This document shows positions 27,465 through 37,814 of a stretch of 64,000 nucleotides of DNA, piece by piece. The notes under the pieces were generated by a model, which did no database searches, had not been told where the DNA came from, and was given only the letters and a program-made list of their open reading frames with translations. The translations under genes and the position numbers were made by a program. Origin of the DNA: Acetobacteraceae bacterium. Lineage in GTDB: Bacteria; Pseudomonadota; Alphaproteobacteria; Acetobacterales; Acetobacteraceae. Numbering within the stretch: the first letter of the stretch is position 1; each line of letters opens with the position of its first letter. The stretch is taken from assembly GCA_027451405.1 (NCBI GenBank), contig DAIDJM010000028.1, positions 1 to 64,000 of the forward strand. Reading direction: 5' to 3'.

Positions 27465-30400
27465 TCACCCCGGCCCGAAAATCCCCCGCAAAAACCCCGG
27501 CGTCAGCACCGAGAGCGGATTGATCCCCACCTTCGGATCGCCGAGCGGCCCCTTCACGCTGTACCGCGCCGCGAACACGCCGCCGCCCTTCTCCGGGCTG
27601 AACAAATGCCCGACCAACGGCAATCGTCCGAGCAGCGTATTGAAGAAATAGGCCGGCACGATCGTGCCCGTGATGTCCGCCCGCCGAGTCGCGAGATCGA
27701 TATCGCCCTTCGCCGTCAGCCCGAGCGACGCCGAGTAGGCGCGCGCGCTTTCGACATGCAGGACCTGCCGCTCCCATCGGAACGGCACCACCGCGCGCTC
27801 GAAGCCGAGTCCCGGTCCGCGCAGCAGATCGAGCGCCCCGTAGAGCGTCATCGCCTTGAGGATTCGCCCGGCCGCCGGCGCGTCGGTCACGCGGAACCGG
27901 TCGAGCGTCGCGGTCCCGGAGAGCGGCGCGTGCGGCTCGGCATCGGCGTAATCGGCCTCGACCCGCAGGCTGCCGCGCCGGATCGAGTCCGTCACCCCGG
28001 CCGCCTCGAGCACCGCGCCCGAATCGGCCGAACGGATCGAGAGGTGCCGCCCCGCGGGCGACGGCTCGATGCTGGCCCGCACACCGCCCGAAGCCGCCTC
28101 GAGCCGGGCGTGCGTGATGCGCCGCCCATCGCTCGCGGCGGTGAGCGCCACCGGTGAGACCTGCTCCTTGGGCCCAAGGATCACGGTGCCGAACGCAAGG
28201 TCCGCCTCCCAGGCCGGCCCCGGCTTCGAATCCCCCGAAGCGGCCGGCGGCTCGCCGCCCGGATGCAGGAAGGGCGAGACGTCGAGCGCCGGCCCAGCCA
28301 GCCGGACGGCGATCGGCTCATTCCCCTGCGGCAGCGACACCGTGCCATGCAGATCGGTGCGGCCCAGCACCGCCCGGTCGATGTCGAGCTGGTTGGAGGC
28401 CGCCCCGGTCCGCGCCCGTCCGCGCAGCATCAGCCCGGGCCCGTCGGCGCGCACCGCATTGATGGCGATCAGCCGATCCCCCTGCAGCAACAGGCTCGCC
28501 GAGGCCGTGGCCGCCTCCCCCGCCGGCTTCGACCAGCCCGCCGGCGTCGCCAGCACCGCCTGGGAAAGGTCGGCCGACACATCCACCCCGGCGCTGCGGT
28601 CGCGCAGCCGCGTATAGCCGAGCACCAGGGAAGCGCTGCCCCCGGTCATCAGCCAGCCGGGCATGCCGGCGCCGCGCAGCGCGTGCGCCGATGCGGTCGC
28701 CTTCGCCGAGACGCGCTCCAGCACCTGAGTCGGCGGACCCGCGCGGAAATCGTTCATGTAGGTGAAATCGGCCGGGATCCCGGCTACCGTCGCCCGGCCG
28801 CCGAGGGTCAGCTGGTTCGTGTCCACCGCCAGCTTGAGCCTGCCGTCGTCGAGATCCCGCCCGGCGACCGCGCCGCCCAGATGCACGTCCGACAGCGTTC
28901 CCTTCGCGGCGATGCCGATATCGTCCATCGTCACCCGCACATCGAGCGGCAGGTGCACCGTGAGCTGCGTGCGCACATCGCCCTTGGGATCCTCGATCTT
29001 CAGTGGAAAGCGCGAGAGCAGAGAGAGCCGCTTATTGCCGAGCAGGCCCAGCGCCTCCGACAACGGCCCGGCGATGTCGGCGTCGATGTCGCCGATCTGA
29101 TCCTTCTGGGTCAGCCCGGTGATCCGCACGGTGCCGCCCTGCAGCCGCAGCCGGCCCTGCGCCCCGCTGGTCACGGCGATCCGGATCGCGTCGGGCCCAT
29201 CGATCGAGAGCCGGGCCGCGACGCCCGTGAGCGGGGGAATCGGCCGCAGCCACCAAAGCGTCATCCCCTCCGCCGCGATGCCGCCGGAAAGCGCGGTCAG
29301 CGCCGGGTTCGAGAAACCGGGACCGAGCGTGACCATGCCCGTGACCGTCCCGTCATGGGCCGTGCCCGCCGTAATGTTCTCGGTGACCCAGGGCCGCGCG
29401 CCACCGCCGGTGCCGAGCGGCCAGTAAGCCGCGAGATCGCCGAACGCGGCGCGGTCGATATGCACCGTGAAGGGGACCGCGAACCCGCCCGCCACGCGGT
29501 CGAGCGCGCCGGTCGCGGTCAGTGTCGGGGGCGGCGCCGCTGCGCCGGGCGGGGCGGCCATCGCGATCGTCAGTTGCGTGAGCCGCGCGTGATCCGGGGT
29601 GAGTTCGGCGAGCGCCGCCGCCGAGCGGATCGCGGCCGTGCCTTTCCCCGCCCGGACCATGCCCGCGCCCAGCGTGAGCGACAGGGTGCCCCGGCGCGGC
29701 GCCAGGTCCGGGGCGAGTTCGGCCACCAGCGCCACCCGCGCCGGCGCGTCGATGGCCCCGAGCGGCGCAAGTTCCGGGGCAATGTCGGCCAGCCGCGCCG
29801 GGTCGAACGCGCCCGTGCTGGCATTCACCTGGGTCCCGCTCGCGGTCAGCTCGGCCGAAGCCGCGAGCTTCACGCGCATGGCCCCGACCGCCATGTCGAG
29901 GGTCGCCGAGCCGCTCACGCCGCCGCTCGCGCGCCGCCGCAGATCGGCGCTCGCGTCATCGGCGCGCCAGACCCGTCCGAGCACCGCATCCTGCACGGTC
30001 ACGGCCGCATCCCGGATATGCACGGTGCGGATCTCGCTCAGGAGCGGCAGCGGCCCGGACGGGGCCGACTCCGCCCGCGGCGCGTGCGCCAGTTCCGCGA
30101 CCACCGCATTGCCGCGTCCGCCCTGTGCCTGGCCGACATCGAGCTGCAGCTGCCCGGACGCGGTGCGCACCAGCGCCAGCACCGGCCGGTCGAGCTCGAT
30201 CGCGCGCGGCACCACGCGACCGCGCAACAGCTGCGTGAGGCTCAGCGTGACGCGGCCGCGCGGCAGGCTGAGCAGCGCCGTCCCGTCCGGCGCCCGCAGG
30301 GTGATGTCATCGAGCCGGAGATCGAGCGGACTGTCGGCGGCGAAGAACCCTTCCCAGGCCAGCGCCGCCCGGCCGATCGAGAGCCGCGCTCCCTCGGCCG

Positions 30401-30527
30401 TCAGCCCCGCCGCCTGGCGCTGCACGAAGCCGGTCAGGTCGATCGGTCCCTGCGAAAGGCGCCAGGCCAGGATCGCGGCGGCGATCCCGGCGACGCCAAG
30501 CGATCCGACCGCGATCTCCACCAGCAC
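27465..30527 (-). CDS. YhdP/AsmA-like (DUF3971) envelope protein
   Basis: The large 1020-residue protein has an N-terminal membrane anchor (IAVGSLGVAGIAAAILAW), then a long beta-rich repetitive region and the conserved C-terminal block (NTLLGRLPLVGHLFSPEKGGG, YSVKGPLGDPKVGINPLSVLTPGFLRGIF). That block marks YhdP/TamB-like AsmA-superfamily proteins, which form bridges for phospholipid transport to the outer membrane. The GTG at 30527 is the only standard start. The frame stays open upstream to 30648 with positively charged codons but no ATG/GTG/TTG, so the true N-terminus may be longer. It lies downstream of the DUF1329 gene on the same strand. Confidence 0.82.
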   Translation of the reverse strand: MLVEIAVGSLGVAGIAAAILAWRLSQGPIDLTGFVQRQAAGLTAEGARLSIGRAALAWEGFFAADSPLDLRLDDITLRAPDGTALLSLPRGRVTLSLTQLLRGRVVPRAIELDRPVLALVRTASGQLQLDVGQAQGGRGNAVVAELAHAPRAESAPSGPLPLLSEIRTVHIRDAAVTVQDAVLGRVWRADDASADLRRRASGGVSGSATLDMAVGAMRVKLAASAELTASGTQVNASTGAFDPARLADIAPELAPLGAIDAPARVALVAELAPDLAPRRGTLSLTLGAGMVRAGKGTAAIRSAAALAELTPDHARLTQLTIAMAAPPGAAAPPPTLTATGALDRVAGGFAVPFTVHIDRAAFGDLAAYWPLGTGGGARPWVTENITAGTAHDGTVTGMVTLGPGFSNPALTALSGGIAAEGMTLWWLRPIPPLTGVAARLSIDGPDAIRIAVTSGAQGRLRLQGGTVRITGLTQKDQIGDIDADIAGPLSEALGLLGNKRLSLLSRFPLKIEDPKGDVRTQLTVHLPLDVRVTMDDIGIAAKGTLSDVHLGGAVAGRDLDDGRLKLAVDTNQLTLGGRATVAGIPADFTYMNDFRAGPPTQVLERVSAKATASAHALRGAGMPGWLMTGGSASLVLGYTRLRDRSAGVDVSADLSQAVLATPAGWSKPAGEAATASASLLLQGDRLIAINAVRADGPGLMLRGRARTGAASNQLDIDRAVLGRTDLHGTVSLPQGNEPIAVRLAGPALDVSPFLHPGGEPPAASGDSKPGPAWEADLAFGTVILGPKEQVSPVALTAASDGRRITHARLEAASGGVRASIEPSPAGRHLSIRSADSGAVLEAAGVTDSIRRGSLRVEADYADAEPHAPLSGTATLDRFRVTDAPAAGRILKAMTLYGALDLLRGPGLGFERAVVPFRWERQVLHVESARAYSASLGLTAKGDIDLATRRADITGTIVPAYFFNTLLGRLPLVGHLFSPEKGGGVFAARYSVKGPLGDPKVGINPLSVLTPGFLRGIFGPG

Positions 30528-30647
30528 GTGGCCGGCATGATTGACCGCGGCCAGCGCCGTGCGGCCCGGATGGCGGGGCCGCAGCCGGGCGAGAATCCCG
30601 GGCGTCAGCCGGACCCGCGCCTCGCGCTCAGGAGCGGCCGCGGCATC

Positions 30648-31991
30648 TCAACGCCGGCCCGCCCGCCGCAGCGCTTCGGGTGTGTAATCGTCCGGCGAGA
30701 GCGAGGTCGCGTTGTAGATCGGCGCTTCCGGCTCGCGATTGTGCATCCCCTGCACCAGATACCGGTGCTGGATCAGGTCCACGAACTCGTATCCGTCCGC
30801 CCCGAACAGCGGCACTTCCGGCGCTTCCGCCGCCATCGCGAGCGCGGTGCGCCAAAGCTGTCCGCGGGTATCGTAACGGTCAGCGATCAGACACTGCCAG
30901 CTATCCTCGTCGAGATACATCACGCGCTTCGAATAGATGTGCCGGAACCCCGGCTTGAGGTCGGCCTCCACCACCCAGACCCGGTGCAGCTCGAAACGCA
31001 CGAGGTCGGGATTGACCGCGTCCTTCTTCACGATATCGGAATAACGCAGACTGGGATCCTGGAATTTGTAAGTGTTGTAAGGAACGTACATCTCCTTACG
31101 ACCCAGCAACTTCCAGTCGTAGCGGTCGATTGCGCCGTTGAACATGTCGTAATCGTCGACCGTCTCAAGACCGTCGGAATTGCTGAGCGGCGTGTCGTAG
31201 TTGATCTCCGGCGCCCGGCGTACGCGGCGCTCGCCTGGATTGTAGGTCCAGGCCTGGCGCGGCTGCTCGTATGGATCGGTGTGGCTGACCACCATCGTGA
31301 TCTGCCCGGCGATGCGCGGCGGCTCCTCCACCTCCTGCCAGAACAGGCTGTCCCAATGGTCCGGGTTGGCGAGCCCCGGCGTGTTGTAGGGCAGCATGAT
31401 CTTCTCGTTCCACCGCTCGAGCGTGTAGTCGCCCGCCGGCGTGGTGATCGCATTCGTCACGGTGCGGATGATCTGCGTGCCGCGCCACCGGATGATGTGG
31501 TTCCAGATCGCTTCGTTGCCGTTGTGCGGAATCGGGAACGGCACCGAAAGCTGCGCCCCCACCACGTCGTAGCCGTTGGCGGACAGATGCGCTCGCTGGG
31601 CATTGGCGATCGCGTTCGTGTAAATATATTGCGGTGCCGCAAAGGTCCGGTGCGTCGGATAGACATCCACATGATAGCCCGGCAGCGTCTTGATCATCGT
31701 GATCGTGCCGGCCGCCAGCTTGTCGGCGTAGCGATCGACGTTCTGCGCGTTGATCACCAGGATCGGCCGCTCCGACGCGAACGGATCGCGCCGCGGATCG
31801 CCCGGTTTCCAGCCCGGCGGCGGCGTCGTGTAGCCACCCGTCCAGGCCGGAATCGCGCCATCCGCGCTCGGCCCCGCGATCGCCCCCATCGGCGTCAGCG
31901 AATGGCCGAGATCAGCGGCGGTCTGGGCCTGCGCGCCGATCGCCCCGAGGGCGCCGCAGAGAAGGGTAGCGGCGAGCAAGGCCTGCTTCAT
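30648..31991 (-). CDS. DUF1329 outer-membrane-associated protein
   Basis: The 447-residue exported protein has a signal peptide (MKQALLAATLLCGALGAIGAQAQ) and the DUF1329 body (AIPAWTGGYTTPPPGWKPG, RYDWKLLGRKEMYVPYNTY, LHRVWVVEADLKPGFRHIY). This family folds like lipoprotein-localisation factors and often sits with DUF1302 proteins and RND pumps in pseudomonads; neither partner is here. Its proximity to a YhdP-like gene on the same strand suggests a shared role in outer membrane lipid handling (inference). The ATG at 31991 gives the signal peptide. Confidence 0.87.
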   Translation of the reverse strand: MKQALLAATLLCGALGAIGAQAQTAADLGHSLTPMGAIAGPSADGAIPAWTGGYTTPPPGWKPGDPRRDPFASERPILVINAQNVDRYADKLAAGTITMIKTLPGYHVDVYPTHRTFAAPQYIYTNAIANAQRAHLSANGYDVVGAQLSVPFPIPHNGNEAIWNHIIRWRGTQIIRTVTNAITTPAGDYTLERWNEKIMLPYNTPGLANPDHWDSLFWQEVEEPPRIAGQITMVVSHTDPYEQPRQAWTYNPGERRVRRAPEINYDTPLSNSDGLETVDDYDMFNGAIDRYDWKLLGRKEMYVPYNTYKFQDPSLRYSDIVKKDAVNPDLVRFELHRVWVVEADLKPGFRHIYSKRVMYLDEDSWQCLIADRYDTRGQLWRTALAMAAEAPEVPLFGADGYEFVDLIQHRYLVQGMHNREPEAPIYNATSLSPDDYTPEALRRAGRR

Positions 31992-32167
31992 TGTCGTTTC
32001 CGTCCCTGTCTTTGGCCCGGCGAGCGGGGTCCCCGGTGGCCGGCAATCAAGCATCCTGCCCCTAGGGTGTCCACCCTCCGCCGCCCCGCGCGCCTCGCAG
32101 ACGCGCCCGACAATTTCGGCAGGGCCGAGCACTGGCGCCCCGCTCCGGCCATCCGCTACACGGAGCC

Positions 32168-32479
32168 ATGCTGCGCTTCCTGCTGGCCCTGCCGGGTCTC
32201 TCGGTGATGGTCGCCTTCGCGCTCTCGAACCCGGAGCCCGTGCGCCTCGGCATGTGGCCTTTCGAAACGACCGTCGAGCTGCCGCTCTCGGTCGCGATCC
32301 TCGCGGTCGGCGCCATCTTCTTCATGTTCGGCGCGCTGCTGGTCTGGGTGCCGGGTCTGTCGGCCCGCGTGCGCGCCCGCCGCGCCGAACAGCGTGCCGC
32401 CCGGCTCGAGGCGCAATTGCAGGCGCAGCTCCAGGAGAATGCCCCGCGTGGACGCGCCGTCGCCCTCATCCGCAACTAA
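32168..32479 (+). CDS. lapA: LapA-domain (DUF1049) inner membrane protein
   Basis: The 103-residue protein has two membrane helices (LRFLLALPGLSVMVAFALSN and LPLSVAILAVGAIFFMFGALLVW) and a charged C-terminal coiled tail. This is the layout of LapA, which with LapB regulates lipopolysaccharide synthesis in Escherichia coli. In many proteobacteria lapA precedes pyrF, as here; ihfB, often upstream, is not present. The pyrF start lies inside its 3' end. Confidence 0.83.
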   Translation: MLRFLLALPGLSVMVAFALSNPEPVRLGMWPFETTVELPLSVAILAVGAIFFMFGALLVWVPGLSARVRARRAEQRAARLEAQLQAQLQENAPRGRAVALIRN

Positions 32480-33170
32480 ATCCCACACGCGCCGCCTGAT
32501 CGCGGCGATCGATACCGCCGACCTCGCCCAGGCCCGCGCCTGGTCGGAGACGCTCGCCCCTCACTGCGCGATGCTGAAGCTCGGCCTCGAATTCTTCGCG
32601 GCCCACGGCCCAGCCGGCATCGCCGCGCTCGGCGGCGCCCCGGTCTTCCTCGACCTCAAACTGCACGACATCCCGAACACGGTCGCCGGCGCCGTCCGGG
32701 CCGTGCTGCCGATGGCCCCCGCGATGCTCACGCTGCACGCCACGGGCGGCACCGCCATGATCGAGGCGGCACGCCAGGCGGCCGGCGAGGCCACCGGCCG
32801 CCCGGCCCTGCTCGCGGTCACGGTGCTGACCAGCCTCGATGCCGTCGCACTCGCCGAGACCGGGGTGCCCGCCACCCCGCGCGACCAGGTGCTGCGCCTC
32901 GCCACTCTGGCGCTCGCGGCAGGCGCCGACGGCCTCGTCTGCAGCCCCCACGAGGTCGCCGCCCTGCGCGACCGTTTCGGCCCGGGCCCGATCCTGGTGG
33001 TCCCCGGCATCCGCCCCCACGGCGCAGACCGCGGCGACCAGGTCCGAACCATGGCGCCCGAGGAAGCGGTCGCCGCCGGCGCGGACTACATCGTCGTGGG
33101 CCGGCCTTTGACGTCCGCGCCGGACCCGGGCGCTGCGGCGGCCGCCATTACAAGCGCTCTCGCGCGTTGA
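32448..33170 (+). CDS. pyrF: Orotidine 5'-phosphate decarboxylase
   Basis: PyrF makes UMP from OMP in pyrimidine synthesis. The 240-residue protein has the catalytic Asp/Lys cluster in FLDLKLHDIPNT, LTLHATGG and the phosphate-binding VPGIRPHG...VVGRPLTSAPDP. The GTG at 32448 is 10 bases after CAGGAG; the ATG at 32439 is only 2 bases from it and less likely. The start overlaps lapA by 32 bases in another frame. R-type repeats follow the stop. Confidence 0.93.
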   Translation: MDAPSPSSATKSHTRRLIAAIDTADLAQARAWSETLAPHCAMLKLGLEFFAAHGPAGIAALGGAPVFLDLKLHDIPNTVAGAVRAVLPMAPAMLTLHATGGTAMIEAARQAAGEATGRPALLAVTVLTSLDAVALAETGVPATPRDQVLRLATLALAAGADGLVCSPHEVAALRDRFGPGPILVVPGIRPHGADRGDQVRTMAPEEAVAAGADYIVVGRPLTSAPDPGAAAAAITSALAR

Positions 33171-33174
33171 TGGG

Positions 33175-33235
33175 CGCCTCCGGCGGCCCGGGCTCCGCCC
33201 GGGACCCGCTGGGGCCGGAAGGCCCCAGACCCCAT
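33175..33235 (+). repeat. R-type GC-rich repeat, locus 1 (forward half)
   Basis: Starts GCCTCCGGCGG, contains the CCCGGGCTCCGCCCGGG stem, and ends TGGGGCCGGAAGGCCCCAGACCCCAT. It lies directly after pyrF and faces an inverted copy. Confidence 0.75.
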
Positions 33236-33255
33236 GACCTGGCAAGTTGCGAACT

Positions 33256-33356
33256 AATGGGGTCCGGAGCCTTCCGGCCCCGGCGGGCTCGCCATTGGTG
33301 CGCCATTGGTCCGAGCACCAATGGCGAGGGGGCAAAGCCGCTGCCCGCCGGAGGCA
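33256..33356 (-). repeat. R-type repeat, locus 1 (inverted half)
   Basis: This inverted copy reads ATGGGGTCCGGAGCC on the plus strand and ends GCTGCCCGCCGGAGGCAA. It is interrupted by an extra hairpin with 11-bp arms GCCATTGGTGC (33291-33301) and GCACCAATGGC (33315-33325). Its last bases supply the ribosome binding site of trpF. Confidence 0.72.
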
Positions 33357-33360
33357 ATCC

Positions 33361-33990
33361 ATGCGCGTAAAAATCTGCGGCATAAACACCCAAGACGCCC
33401 TCGATGCCGCCGTCGAAGCCGGCGCCGACTATATCGGCTTCGTCTTCTTCGACCGCTCCCCTCGCCACCTCGCCCCCGCAGAAGCCGCCGCCCTCTCCGC
33501 CCGCGGCCCCACCGGCCCCCTCCGCGTCGGCCTCTTCGTCGACCCGACCGACAGCGCCATCGACGCCACCCTCGCCGCCCTCCCGCTCGACATTCTGCAG
33601 ATTTACGCCCCGCCCCCGCGCGCCGCCGCGATCCGCGCCCGTTTCGGCCTGCCGGTCTGGCGCTCGGTGGCGCTCAGCCCCGACACCCCCCTGCCGGCCG
33701 CGACCGAAGGCGCCGACGCGCTCCTGATCGAGCCCAAACCCCCGGCCGGCGCCACCCGCCCCGGCGGCAACGCGGTAGCCATCGACGCCGCCCGCCTCGC
33801 CGGCTGGCGCCCAGCCTTCCCCTGGCTCCTCGCGGGCGGACTCCGGCCCGACACCGTGGCGCAGGCGATCCGCGACAGCGGCGCGCGGGCCGTCGATGTC
33901 TCCTCCGGCGTCGAAACCGCGCCCGGCGTCAAAAGCCCGGCCCTGATCCGCGCCTTCATCAAGGCCGCCCGCGCCGAACTCTTCCCCTGA
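33361..33990 (+). CDS. trpF: Phosphoribosylanthranilate isomerase
   Basis: TrpF carries out the third dedicated step of tryptophan synthesis. The 209-residue TIM barrel has the N-terminal [11 protein letters not shown] with the catalytic Cys, [17 protein letters not shown], and the phosphate-binding LLAGGLRPD and [15 protein letters not shown]. The ATG at 33361 is preceded by CGGAGGCA, which is the end of an R-type repeat. It is followed by trpB and trpA, the usual order. Confidence 0.95.
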   Translation: MRVKICGINTQDALDAAVEAGADYIGFVFFDRSPRHLAPAEAAALSARGPTGPLRVGLFVDPTDSAIDATLAALPLDILQIYAPPPRAAAIRARFGLPVWRSVALSPDTPLPAATEGADALLIEPKPPAGATRPGGNAVAIDAARLAGWRPAFPWLLAGGLRPDTVAQAIRDSGARAVDVSSGVETAPGVKSPALIRAFIKAARAELFP

Positions 33991-34058
33991 GCCGATCCGG
34001 CCCCAGTTCCGCCGCACCCAACCCTGCGCTATCAGAGCCCAGCCCCCCCGGAGACACC

Positions 34059-35293
<1,235 letters not shown>

Positions 35294-35297
<4 letters not shown>

Positions 35298-36130
35298 GCC
35301 GCATCGCCGAGCGCTTCGCCAGCCTCCGACGCGAAGGCCGCGGCGCGCTGATCCCTTTCCTCGAAGCCTACGACCCCGATCTCGAAACCAGCGAAGCGCT
35401 CCTCGCCGGCATGCCCGGCGCCGGCGCCGACCTGATCGAGATCGGCATGCCCTTCACCGACCCGATGGCGGACGGCCCCACCATCCAGCTTGCCGGCCGC
35501 CGCGCGCTCGCCGCCGGGGCCAGCCTCCCTGGCACGCTCGACATGGTCCGCCGCTTCCGCTCCCGTGACGCCGCGACGCCCATCATCCTGATGGGCTATC
35601 TCAACCCGATCCTCGCCTACGGTGTCGAAACCTTCTGCGCGGACGCCGCCCGCGCCGGCATCGACGGGCTGATCGTCGTCGATCTGCCGAGCGAGGAGGC
35701 CGATCTCCTCGCCGACCCTGCCGCCGCGCACGGGCTCGACATCATCCGCCTCGTCGCCCCCACGACCGACTCCGTCCGCCTGCCCCAGGTGCTGCGCGGC
35801 AGCTCCGGCTTCGTCTATTACGTCAGCATCACCGGCATCACCGGCACCCGCTCGGCGAGCCAGGCCGACCTCGCCGCCGCCATGCCGCGCCTGCGCGCCG
35901 CGACCGACCTGCCCGTCGCCATCGGTTTCGGCGTCAAAACACCCGCGCAGGCCGCCGAGGCCGTGCGCAGCGCCGATGCCGCGGTCGTCGCCTCCGCCCT
36001 GATCGAGACGCTCGCCGCCGGCCTCGACGCGCATGGCCGCCCCGCCCCAGGCGCCGTCGATGCCGTTCTCGAACAGGTCCGCGCGCTCGCCCACGCCGTC
36101 CGCACCGCCCGCACGGAGCTCGCCGCATGA
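35294..36130 (+). CDS. trpA: Tryptophan synthase alpha chain
   Basis: TrpA releases indole from indole-3-glycerol phosphate. The 278-residue protein shows the catalytic Glu49 and Asp60 in [16 protein letters not shown], and GVEFFC-like [23 protein letters not shown]. The GTG start overlaps the trpB stop and its own stop overlaps accD (ATGA), so the operon continues into fatty-acid genes. Confidence 0.95.
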
Positions 36131-37029
36131 GCTGGCTCACCGAATATGTCCGCCCGCGCATCCGCACGCTGCTCGGCCAGCGCGAGGCCCCCGACAATCT
36201 CTGGTCGCAATGTCCCGCGTGCCAGCAGATGATCTACACGAAGGAACTCGAGCGCGCGCTGAAGGTCTGCCCGCATTGCGGCCATCATATGCGCGCCGGC
36301 GCCCTCGAACGGCTCGGCTGGACCTTCGACGAAGGCCAATATACGCGCATCGAACTCCCCAAGGCGCCCGCCGATCCGCTCGGCTTCCGCGACCAGAAGC
36401 GCTACACCGAACGCCTCAAGGAAGCCCGCGCCAAGACCGGATTGGATGACGCGCTCGTCGTCGCCCACGGCACCATCCAGGGCGTGCCCGCGGTCGTGGC
36501 CGTCATGGAATTCAATTTCATGGCCGGCAGCATGGGGGCCGCGGTCGGCGAGGGCCTGCTCGCCGCGGCCAGGCTCGCCGTCCTGCAGGATGCGCCGCTC
36601 ATCGTCTTCACCGCCTCGGGCGGCGCGCGCATGCAGGAAGGGGCGATCAGCCTCATGCAGATGCCGCGCAGCACCATCGCCTCGCTGATGGTCAAGGAAG
36701 CCGGCCTCCCCTTCATCGTCGTGCTCACCGACCCCACCACCGGCGGCGTCACCGCCAGCTTCGCCATGCTCGGCGACATCCACATCGCCGAACCCGGCGC
36801 GCTGATCGGCTTCGCCGGCGCGCGCGTGATCGAACAAACCGTGCGCGAAACGCTTCCCGAGGGCTTCCAGCGCGCCGAATATTTGCACGAGCACGGCATC
36901 GTCGACATGGTCGTCCGCCGCACCGAACTGCCCGCGACACTGGCCCGCATCCTTCGCCTGCTGCATCCGGCGCCCGAAGAAGCCGAAACGCCCGAACCCC
37001 TCCCGGAGCCCGCCGAGCCAGCCGAATGA
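36127..37029 (+). CDS. accD: Acetyl-CoA carboxylase carboxyltransferase subunit beta
   Basis: AccD and AccA transfer the carboxyl group from biotin to acetyl-CoA, the first step of fatty acid synthesis. The 300-residue protein has the N-terminal zinc ribbon with Cys29, Cys32, Cys48 and Cys51 (CPAC, CPHC), and the crotonase-like core (FTASGGARMQEG, PTTGGVTASFAMLGD). A Pro/Glu-rich tail ends the protein. In many alphaproteobacteria folC follows; here hemJ does, overlapping by ATGA. Confidence 0.96.
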   Translation: MSWLTEYVRPRIRTLLGQREAPDNLWSQCPACQQMIYTKELERALKVCPHCGHHMRAGALERLGWTFDEGQYTRIELPKAPADPLGFRDQKRYTERLKEARAKTGLDDALVVAHGTIQGVPAVVAVMEFNFMAGSMGAAVGEGLLAAARLAVLQDAPLIVFTASGGARMQEGAISLMQMPRSTIASLMVKEAGLPFIVVLTDPTTGGVTASFAMLGDIHIAEPGALIGFAGARVIEQTVRETLPEGFQRAEYLHEHGIVDMVVRRTELPATLARILRLLHPAPEEAETPEPLPEPAEPAE

Positions 37030-37478
37030 CCATCGGGTTCCTCGCCACCCTCTATCCCTGGACCAAGGCCATCCACATCATCGCGGTGATCGCGTGGATG
37101 GCGGGCCTGCTCTATCTGCCGCGGCTGTTCGTTTATCATTGCGAAACGAAACCCGGCACCGAATCGAGCGAACGCTTCAAGGTGATGGAGCGCCGGCTCT
37201 ACAAGCAGATCATGCTGCCGGCGATGCTCACCACCTTCGCCTTCGGCATCATGCTCGCGCTGACCCCGGGCCTCGTGGACGGCGATCGCGGCTGGTTCTG
37301 GGTCAAAATCGCCTGCGTGCTCGGCCTCGCTGGCGCGCACGGCGCCATGGGCAAATGGCGCCGCGATTTCCTGCACGACCGGAACACGAAGCCGCAGCGT
37401 TATTTCCGGATTGCCAATGAAGTGCCGACCGTGCTGATGGCGGTCGCCGTCATCATGGTCGCGGTGCAGCCTTTTTAA
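37026..37478 (+). CDS. hemJ: Protoporphyrinogen IX oxidase HemJ
   Basis: HemJ is the membrane protoporphyrinogen oxidase of most alphaproteobacteria lacking HemG and HemY. The 150-residue protein has four membrane segments, the conserved His/Trp entry KAIHIIAVIAWMAGLLYLPRLFVYH with the heme-ligand His17, and GPGLV-like TPGLVDGDRGWFWVK. It belongs to the heme and bacteriochlorophyll pathway, linking this operon to hemN and bchE elsewhere in the window. Confidence 0.93.
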   Translation: MTIGFLATLYPWTKAIHIIAVIAWMAGLLYLPRLFVYHCETKPGTESSERFKVMERRLYKQIMLPAMLTTFAFGIMLALTPGLVDGDRGWFWVKIACVLGLAGAHGAMGKWRRDFLHDRNTKPQRYFRIANEVPTVLMAVAVIMVAVQPF

Positions 37479-37814
37479 AATTCGCCTCCGGCGGGCCAGT
37501 GGCGCCGAAAGGCCCCAGACCCCGCCACCCTCTCCGCGCCTACCAAAGTAATGGGGTCTGGGGCCCTGGCCCCGGTGGGGGTGCAGGGGGAAAAGCCCCC
37601 TGCCCGCCGGAGGCAAAACTCAAAAACCACGCCCAACCCCTTGAACGCCCGCGCCGACTGTGCCACGTGTCCGGTCAGACCAGGGTTGCGCCCCAGGGTT
37701 GCGCCCAGGTCGCTCTCACCCCATCGGCTCATTCCGCGCCCTGATCGCTGCGCTCGCACCTGCGGCCGGCCGCCCGGATGACCTCATATTCCCCTCTGAG
37801 GCCCAACCCGACCC
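37479..37814. other. Gene-free stretch before rho
   Basis: It holds an inverted pair of R-type repeats (37494-37523 and 37551-37614) and then a GC-rich rho leader with a perfect 13-base tandem duplication, CAGGGTTGCGCCC, at 37681-37706. No open frame with family resemblance was seen. The leader could contain the Rho-dependent attenuator typical of rho genes, but no diagnostic motif was recognised. Confidence 0.5.
37494..37614. repeat. R-type repeat, locus 2 (inverted pair)
   Basis: The forward half starts GCCTCCGGCGGGCC and ends GGCCCCAGACCCC (37494-37523). The inverted half reads ATGGGGTCTGGGGCC and ends CCCTGCCCGCCGGAGGCA (37551-37614), with an internal CAGGGGG/CCCCCTG stem. It lies after the hemJ stop and may terminate the trp-acc-hem transcript. 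Confidence 0.75.

Noticed and set aside
28263-32207. 1314-codon open frame on the plus strand opposite the YhdP-like and DUF1329 genes
   Set aside because: Arg/His/Pro-rich translation with no family resemblance, exactly opposite two recognisable genes; typical GC-rich antisense shadow.
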